64,000 nt of DNA from Panagrolaimus kolymaensis (lineage: Eukaryota > Nematoda > Chromadorea > Rhabditida > Panagrolaimidae). The stretch lies in NCBI GenBank assembly GCA_028622995.1, contig JAJQJQ010000015.1:4030001-4094000 (forward strand), read 5' to 3'. The notes under the pieces are model-generated. The model was not told where the DNA came from, made no database searches, and saw only the letters and a list, made by a program, of their open reading frames with translations. This document shows, piece after piece, positions 56,901 to 64,000 of this stretch. Every line of letters begins with the position of its first letter. Position 1 is the stretch's first letter. The position numbers and the translations under genes are program-made.

Positions 56901-57155
56901 CAATAAGCATTATAATGGCATTGATGCACAAAGAAATATTACAATAAATTAAAAATTTAAAAAATATCATCCCTTTTCATTTTTACTCTTTTTTTATTAT
57001 TTGGATGTATGTATTTGCTTTGCGCTTAAAAAATCGTCAAAAATTATTTATTCGTCCACAGGCAAAAGGTTTAGGTATAATTATTCCAAAGTTTGAGTTA
57101 GGTTGCGGTCGATCTTCTCTTTAAATGATGGGTTTTTTGTTGCTATTTTGTACTT

Positions 57156-58022
57156 TTAACACAAGGAACAACTGCGTCCACAGTATTGTTGTTTTTGGGC
57201 TGAGGTGTAGAAAGAATTGCTGCAGAAACCATTAGCAACCCATGTTGCGCAATTTGCATTTGTATCAGTACATGTGCTACCGCCAGAAGAGCTTCCACAA
57301 CGTCCACAAGTGCTAGGACATTTTTGGGTCATGAGATCTCGATAAGTAGCATTGTTGCAGAGAGCTGCATTGGTGGCACAATTAGTAGCTACATCACTGC
57401 AAGTGCTTCCTCCTGGTGAAGAAGTGGTGCTGGTACAAGTTCCGCATGTTCTGGCGCAATTATCCAACATGTATTGATAGAAGTTGACGTTTTCACAAAG
57501 TCCAGCCATATCACGGCAACCACTGATCTTATCAGAGCATGCACCGCCAGCATTACAAAGACCACAAGTGGAAGGACAATATTGCGTCATTACAGCAGTC
57601 CAATTAGCATCGGTACATTTGCGTTTATTAACTGTGCAATTGATGGGTGCGGCTAAAGGTTATTTTTAGAAATTAGATATCCTTTAATTAAAATAAAACA
57701 AACTTTTGCTATCATCACAGTCATATTCGGGTTTTTCACAACAAATACCACAGGTTTTAGCACATTGAAGAGCTTTATCTTGAAGATCATCAAGATCACA
57801 GTTGGGGCTACGGGATGTGGCAGTAGGTGTTACAGCTGGCCCAAAAACTGCTGTACATGTGGTTGAATCCAAATCATCGTCACAGACGGTGGCAGATGGA
57901 AGCATAGTTCCATCATCCTCTTGACATCTCAATTCTCCAGGAGCTCCAGTTGTTGCCGAGCTTGCAACGTTAAAGCAGATGCCAGCGAGAATAACGATAG
58001 TTAAAGCGCTTTGACCCATCAT
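57156..58022 (-). CDS. Secreted cysteine-rich protein with five ShK domains, copy 2
   Basis: Two exons: 58022 to about 57705 and about 57652-57156; about 270 residues. The frame can be extended to 58046, but MMGQSALTI at 58022 matches the start of copy 1 and gives a good signal peptide (LTIVILAGICFNVASS). One ShK unit in exon 1 (ending CAKTCGIC) and four in exon 2 (CPSTCGLC, CARTCGTC, CPSTCGRC, CGRSCSLC). The linkers have become Ser/Gly/Thr-rich and differ from copy 1, while cysteines are kept. It has the same orientation as copy 1, so it does not follow the inverted symmetry of the OAC genes. Confidence 0.85.
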
Positions 58023-58046
58023 ATTTTTACCTAAAATTTTTAGCAT

Positions 58047-58754
58047 TTTATTTTAAAAGATAAAAATTTTGTGCAAATCGAGTCAAGAAAAATTCTAAGA
58101 GCAATTAAAAACGCAGTCGAAATATATTGAAAGTTAATATACTTTCGAATTTAAAATTAATGAAGCTTATATATGGAATTTTTCAACCAGATTTTTAATA
58201 TTATTGTTCGTGATCTCATTGTATCTAACAAACGAGACAATAATAAAGCAGATGTTTAAGCATTTCCATTGAAGCGAAATGGATTAAACAGTGCAGATAT
58301 TTGTGCTGCAAAATATTTTTTGCAACAATTCCTATCCATTTCAAACGTTCAAATGATTAATCAAATAAAGCAAAGGTTATTATTCTATTTTCTAATATAA
58401 TGGAGACACCTGTGTCGCGGTTTTATTGTATTTATTTTTCTTCTTAATTTTTGACATATTTTGCAACGAATAAAGTCGAACTGCTCGAAAATTCTGCAAT
58501 AAAAAGCAGGTTAACAAATAATGTTTTGCAAAAAAGGATTCCTCTTGTTTTACAAAAATTTCAAGCAACATAATAATTCTAATTTAATTTTTAATAATGA
58601 AAAACCAAGAGAAAAATTTAATATGAAAGAACGATATCACCAAGCATTTTTTACAACTTTGCTCAAAAACTACTGCGACAGGCGAAGGTAAAAACACAGT
58701 CTGTTGTCAAAAATCTTTCTTGTTTTTATTTTTATATTTTTACATAATATAAGT
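58047..58754. other. Intergenic, no gene seen
   Basis: AT-rich; promoter of the ShK gene at its left end, 3' flank of the OAC gene at its right end. Confidence 0.35.
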
Positions 58755-61129
58755 TTATTTATTTATATAATTATTGTTTGATCTTAAAGCTCTATCAATT
58801 GCGGCATCAATGAAAGGTTTTAATTTTCGTAAACCAATAATGGAAATATGTTCGGTATCTCGAAATATTGGTAATCCCGTGGCATTATCGATGACATTGC
58901 AAAATTCATTATCACAAAAAGCTTCTCTATAATCAAACCATTCACATTTTGGACATTCCAATGTTTTGAACCATTCTTCCATAATTTCGGATTTGGGCTT
59001 AAAATAGATTAAATACATATAAAATTTGGTATCTTATAAATTGCCATTAAACTTACTGGATTTTTCAATTTTATATCTATGGGCAAATTATGTAATTTTC
59101 TTCGTAGATATTCTTGAGAAATATCAAAGGGAAAATTTATTTGTTCTTTGTTTAAAATTATAGCCTTTGTGTAATTTTGAATTATTTTAAAAACTTCATT
59201 CCAATGTTGAAATTTTTCATTATTTTTTATTTTATCAATTGGCGTATTCCATAATTCTTTTTCATAATATCTTTGTATCACAAAAGTAACATCAGGTTTC
59301 ATTGGTTTAATTAATTTTTCAAGCATGTAATTTTCAAATTCATTATGAAGAGGAAATAGAGCACTATTGCCAAAAACATAAGTTGCTTTTTTAAATAATG
59401 GATTTGCAGCCACAGCGGCAACAATATTCATAGCAAAACTATTTCCAATTAACAAAGCAGTAAGGTTTCCTTTTGGGTTTTTACCATTTACAGTGCAGAA
59501 ATACAAAGTTTTACGATCTTTCTTAAGGAAAACTGTATGTTGTTTAATGCATTTAAAAGTGCCACCCATAATTTCTCCTCGAATTTTTGTTGCAAATTCA
59601 ATGTCATTTTGTATCGACCATTGTGGAGGTAATATCAAAGGTGCTTCAAAGTTGAGACAATTTTCCCAAATTTGTAAAGTTAGATTTACAGGTGTTTGAG
59701 TCTAAAAGTATTTTTTTTAGTAATCTTTAGAATGCTTGACACAAAAATTATGCCGATAATTTTGTCATATTTAAAATATTAGTTTTTTTAAGTCTTTCAT
59801 TATTAGTTTGTGGAAGCGAATTCTAAAGAAATATGTATAGTAAAAATGGAAATAGTTTAAATTTAAACTTACGCCCACAGAACATGTGAGCATTTTATTT
59901 GATAAGTATATAACATTTGCATAAAGCAGAAATAATACTATAAATAAATTTTTATAGTTGTTACAAACTCTCAATAATGGTTTCTCAACATATTTATGAG
60001 CCAAGATCGAAACTGATAGAGACGTCATAAATAAAAGGAAGCCCTCTAAAATGCGTTTATGTTAGCTTCTTAAAAAAATATGTAAGTCTACCATAATAAG
60101 TAAAGTTGTTTGAAGCACTAATAGAATGGGAATAAGTGATTAAAGGCCAATGAATTAAATATAAAATATATGAAATATCTCCCAATTTAACCAAATTCAA
60201 AATGATTTCAGGAACAAAAATTAAAGTTTTAAATGGGTCAGTTTCTGATGTTGAAGATGAAATTATTATTGCCGTCAAAGTAAGTACCAAAAAACTAATA
60301 AATATTGTTGGCAAAATAAAAGGAGAAAAAAGAAAAAACATTGTAGTTAATAATAATAAAGGATTTAACCATTTTAATGGTAAAATTGGAAAGGTTTGAG
60401 CCAACATTCCTAAAGCAAATTGCCAAATTCTACAAAACAAAGATTCATATTGCATTATTTTATTTGGGGTTATTATTTGATAACTCAAAGAAGATGCCAG
60501 GATCGATACTAACAAAAATTTATATTTGATTGGCGAAATTTTGCTTCGAATTATGGCAATAAAAGGAAAAATTAAATAGAATTGCATTTCCACTGCCAAA
60601 GACCAACAATGGCGAAAAAATCGATAATTGGATTCCTAAAATTTGTTATTTTATTTTTTCCAAAAAACATTGAAAAAAGCTTACAGTTTCAAAATATCCC
60701 CTTTGTTTTAATAAATCTTCATAATTAGTTGCCAAAAAAATAGCCCATTTTGAATCTTCCAAAATTAGTTTATATTCTTCGGGGAAAACATTTTTTGATA
60801 ATAAAATCAAAGTAATGAAAATAACAAAAATGTAAATCGGTAAAATCCGTTTTATTCTTCGATAATAAAAATTTAGTGTTGACTTTAAAACATTATTTTC
60901 AAATGAATACAACGAAGTCATTAAATATCCGGATAAAAGAAAAAAGCTGAAAAATTGGATGAATCCTATTTGAACGGAGGCTATAAATTTTTTAAAGCGC
61001 TTACATATCAACTCCAAGAAAACCATTAGGAAATTTTTTAGGCCAAATATGAAACAATAAAACAGCTAAAATGGAAATAGCTCTCCAACATTGCAAATCA
61101 TTCCTTTTTTCGTTGCTTTTAGTAGACAT
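58755..61129 (-). CDS. Membrane O-acyltransferase (OAC) with SGNH domain, copy 5
   Basis: Starts MSTKSNEKRND at 61129, then DLQCWRAISILAV, FHIWP, GVD(M)FFLLSGYLM, YYRRIKRILPIY, HCWSLAVEMQFYLIFPF, YILYLIHWPL. SGNH part: LIGNSFAMN with the Ser, CPKCEW, and RDTEHIS in the last exon (58990-58755). Exon order is the mirror image of copy 2 at 40.9-43.4 kb. The segments MQFYLIFPF to the end of the acyltransferase domain are almost identical between the two; the segment between the last span and the SGNH domain has diverged. Appears intact. The intron near 60.1 kb uses a GTAGAC donor. Confidence 0.84.
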
Positions 61130-61510
61130 GGGAGACTTCAAAAAAATTTAAATTTGTAAGATAACGATTTTTTACGCTATTTTAATAAAAGGATGAGTAA
61201 GCGATAATCAGATAAAACGAAGAAAAAAAAGCTTGATTGAAAGGACACTAAACTAAAAAAATAGGAATCGTAAAAGAAACGCCCAGTCAATAAACATCAA
61301 ATAAAAATATATTTATAAAAATCATAAAAAATAGTTGAAGCTAAGATCCATTTAATTTAGTAAAAAAATATTTTTTCTTTTGTTAAATTTTCGAAGAAAT
61401 CTTTTTCAAAAATTAGTAAGCGGAAATGTTTTTTAACGACAATTCTTTGATTAAGCTCAAATTATCTCAAAAGCTGAGGAGTTTTAATGATCAATCACAC
61501 ACTTGTCTAA
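61130..61510. other. Intergenic, upstream of OAC copy 5
   Basis: AT-rich; no gene seen. Confidence 0.35.
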
Positions 61511-61625
61511 ATACATCAAAAAAGATTTCAAGTTTCGTAAGCAAATAATGGAAATATGCTCGTTGTCACGAAATATTGGTAATCCAGTGGAATTATTGAA
61601 GAATATCGATTATCTCAACACTAAA
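61511..61625 (-). pseudogene. OAC C-terminal (SGNH) exon fragment
   Basis: On the minus strand this matches the last exon of OAC copy 5 (58.80-58.90 kb): the segment encoding NSTGLPIFRDNEHIS and IICLRNLKSF-like residues. It lacks the surrounding exon and ends in unrelated AT-rich sequence, so it is a small relic of another OAC copy. Confidence 0.7.
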
Positions 61626-62028
61626 TTCAATTAAAAGTTAAAGGGCGATAGAATCAAAATATTTTTAATTTTTAACATTGCTTTAAGTTATATGGTCCCT
61701 TAATAACACAATAATTTTACTTTTTCTAAAAAAAATTTTATTTGATTTTTTTCTCACTATTTCCTTTGAAATATAATTCTCTTTAAAATTTTAATAAATC
61801 GTACTTTTTGTTTATAAAGCTGTTTAAAAATGATGAGAAAAAAAAGATACCATATGGATTTCTTGGCTTATAGTATTTAGCTTTTTTTACTACTGTAGCA
61901 CAAACGTTAAATAAACAAAACAAATTTCTCTCGTTTTAAAAGATCCTAATTTTTTAAATGTTGTTGATGATGGTTAGATTGTAAAAACTATGTAGGTTCT
62001 TTGTCGTTTTTCCACCCATATATCAGAA
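61626..62028. other. Intergenic, upstream of fucosyltransferase copy 3
   Basis: AT-rich; no gene seen. Confidence 0.35.
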
Positions 62029-63588
62029 ATGAGGGAAACAACATCAAGGAGTCTCAAATTAATTGCAGCTTATATTCCCAAAAAGCGAGCTTCACATCCA
62101 TCAACATTTTTGTCAATTATTGGAATATTGATTTTTGTTTTGTTTGTTTTGTATATAATCACTGAAAAATATTTTCTTTTAACCTTAAAAGTTGACTCAA
62201 ATATTGTTGTTGTAAGAAATTGTTTATGGGATAAATTATGGTTGAACTTAACAACATCTAATAATGTCATAGAATATGAGTATAATAAATCTCAGAGCAT
62301 TGGGATGCTAGTGGCGAATAATGAAGAAGAAGAAGGCAAAAATTTCAACAATAAAATAGAGCCCATCCCAAAATTTGATAAATTTATTTCTTGCACATAT
62401 CAATTTTGCAGTGGAATTGGAAATCAGGTTGGTAATCTTTTCAAGTGCCTTATAAAAATTTTAAAAATGTTGAGTTGTCTTTGATTTTTTTGAATATAAT
62501 AATAGAATAATTTTTTTTATGAAATAACAATTTTTAAATTTGAATTTTTTGTTGATTTAAAAAATTTTAGTTTTTAGATGTTTCGTTTTGCTTCACTTTA
62601 TTCCATTGGTCGATATTTAAATCGAAGCGCCTTTTTCAATGCTGAAAATCAATGTCAGCAACGAACAATGCCGGAAATAAAAGAAACATTTCCTAATTTT
62701 TTTAATAATATCCTACTTTTGACTCAAAATGTGAACGAAACATTAAAAAGCGATTTCGCTTTAGATTGTTGCAAATATCAAAACCCTGATACGTTTGTAA
62801 AATTAATTTTATTCTTTTTTTTAATTAACAACTTCCTTTCAGATTGCATAACGTGGAAGAAAAGTATTTGATTTTGAATGGAAATTATTTACAATCCTAT
62901 AAATACTTCAATCAACGAAAAAATGAAATTCGTTATTTATTTGATTTTAGCTTGAAAGTTAAAGATTCTGTAGAGAAAATATCGAATGAAATATTTGGGT
63001 AAATCTAACTTTTATAATAATTAAACTAAACGAAATTTTTTTAAAATTAGTTCTGATTCTTCACACAAACTTTGCATTCATATTCGACGTGGAGATTTTA
63101 TTAAACATGAACAATTGGAATCGAGATCTGAATTTATTGAACCAGCGATATCCTTTCTTCACTCAAATTTAACCCAAAAAGGAATCTCAAACATTTCTCT
63201 TATTTTTCTTGGAAATGATCCAACTTTTGCAAATAAATTAAATTTTAATCGTAACCTTTTTGATAGAGTTTATATGCCTGAATTAAATTCACGGGGTGAA
63301 AATATGCACTTTGGTATTCGATTCTGTAATACATTATTAATAAGTGCATCGGGTTCTACTTTTGCATGGTGGATTGGATATTTGCTTCCAGAAGGATCAC
63401 AAGTTTTTTATAATGCTCAAATTAGCAAAAAACGAAATTATGCGAGAGATTATTATGATTTTGATTTTTTCCCTCCTGAATGGAATATGCTTGAATTAAA
63501 CAATTTTACTAAAACTGTTGAATTAGATAATCGATGGTTTTATGAAAGATTTTCATGGCCAAGAAGCGGCGTTCCACCAATATTTTAG
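62029..63588 (+). CDS. GT11 alpha-1,2-fucosyltransferase-like protein (copy 3)
   Basis: Four exons: 62029 to about 62428, about 62578-62794, about 62843-62998 and about 63051-63588. Short N-terminus, one anchor (LSIIGILIFVLFVLYII), a longer stem than copy 2, then CSGIGNQ, MFRFASLYSIGRYL, CIHIRRGDFI and LISASGSTFAWWIGYLL. The last 80 residues are almost identical to copy 2, including the YYDFDF and NRWFYERFSWPR tail. Introns are short, without the insertions seen in copy 2. Appears intact. Confidence 0.85.
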
Positions 63589-64000
63589 TTAATCTACTTT
63601 CTTACCGTATTTTTTTGGAACTAACTTTAGAAAGGCAGCTTTAAATAGAAAAATAATTATCAATGAAAGTTTTAATTTTTTGAAGCATTTTTTTAAATTA
63701 TAGTAATAATGAATAAAATAGCTTTATTTATGATAACTCAATTAATCTAAAGCATCCTAAACATGAAGCAACAGTTCTGCTAAGATTACACAGCTTTTAG
63801 ATGAGTTTGGATCTTCAAAGACTAAAACAGAGAAATATGTCGTGCTTGTTTCAAAAAATTCTGCATTTTTTGAGAAGGAGAAAAGTTTTAAAAAATTTAT
63901 TTTCATATTTTTAAATTTTCTAATCAACAAAATGTACAACTTTAAACATGTAAAAAATTAATTATTATTGTTACCTAATAATTCGCTCAGTATTAAAAAA
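63589..64000. other. 3' flank, no gene seen
   Basis: AT-rich. A short minus-strand frame (63757-63939) has no recognisable content; a gene could begin or end just beyond the window. Confidence 0.35.

Noticed and set aside
50287..58022. Calling the ShK proteins toxins
   Set aside because: The ShK fold is common in nematode structural and enzymatic secreted proteins; multi-domain architecture and context give no sign of a venom role.
20083..63588. Recent bacterial origin of the acyltransferase and fucosyltransferase genes
   Set aside because: The families have bacterial relatives, but all copies have shared nematode-type introns and AT-rich codon use, so no recent transfer is visible.
1..64000. 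CRISPR arrays, rRNA, tRNA or riboswitches
   Set aside because: No regularly spaced repeats, cloverleaf-like sequences or conserved RNA motifs were noticed; a tRNAscan/Infernal run would be decisive.

Overview
This window looks like AT-rich nematode genomic DNA (rhabditid-like). Evidence: genes are cut by many short introns of about 35-50 nt ending in TTTTAG/TTTCAG. The gene families are those expanded in nematodes: OAC-type membrane O-acyltransferases with a C-terminal SGNH domain, DUF268 proteins, FkbM-type methyltransferase-like proteins, GT11 alpha-1,2-fucosyltransferases and secreted multi-ShK proteins. No bacterial-style operons, tRNA, rRNA or CRISPR arrays were seen. All calls were made by eye from sequence.

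Layout. (1) 1-1161: the 3' part of a host multi-pass membrane protein gene on the minus strand. (2) About 1.5-18.4 kb: a nearly complete Maverick/Polinton virus-like transposon, almost wholly on the minus strand. It carries the double-jelly-roll major capsid protein, a basic minor capsid/core-like protein, a small N-glycosylated membrane protein, an adenain-type cysteine protease, a penton-like minor capsid protein, a chromodomain integrase, two conserved accessory proteins, a packaging ATPase, a 17-exon protein-primed-type family B DNA polymerase, two probable OB-fold proteins, a plus-strand gene of unknown function and, at the far end, a stand-alone Argonaute-like PAZ domain. A truncated RING-like ORF lies at the other end. 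Terminal inverted repeats were not found by eye. The element appears damaged: the polymerase intron that splits catalytic motif C has GG instead of GT at its 5' splice site. (3) 19-64 kb: a birth-and-death cluster of glycan-modifying host genes. It has three GT11 genes, three FkbM-like genes plus three relics, two DUF268 genes, four OAC loci with an intact reading frame or nearly so plus one frameshifted locus overall (five loci), two OAC relics, a stand-alone secreted SGNH protein, and three ShK-domain secreted proteins.

The 41-61 kb part is an inverted duplication. The OAC gene pairs at 40.9/61.1 kb and 47.8/54.7 kb are mirror images around about 51.0-51.3 kb, with different genes inserted between them on the two sides. 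Repeats include a nested 1.2-kb palindrome (27.9-29.1 kb), a 0.4-kb palindrome (21.6-22.0 kb), two hAT-like MITEs with 8-bp target duplications, and a 650-bp solo-LTR-like insertion that breaks an OAC first exon.

How they may work together (inference): the Maverick genes form a capsid-morphogenesis module (mostly intronless, several with a TATA box about 30-45 nt before the ATG) and an intron-rich replication module. The host cluster encodes single-pass Golgi-type fucosyltransferases and methyltransferase-like proteins, membrane acyltransferases and secreted SGNH/ShK proteins, which is what one would expect of enzymes decorating surface or secreted glycans.
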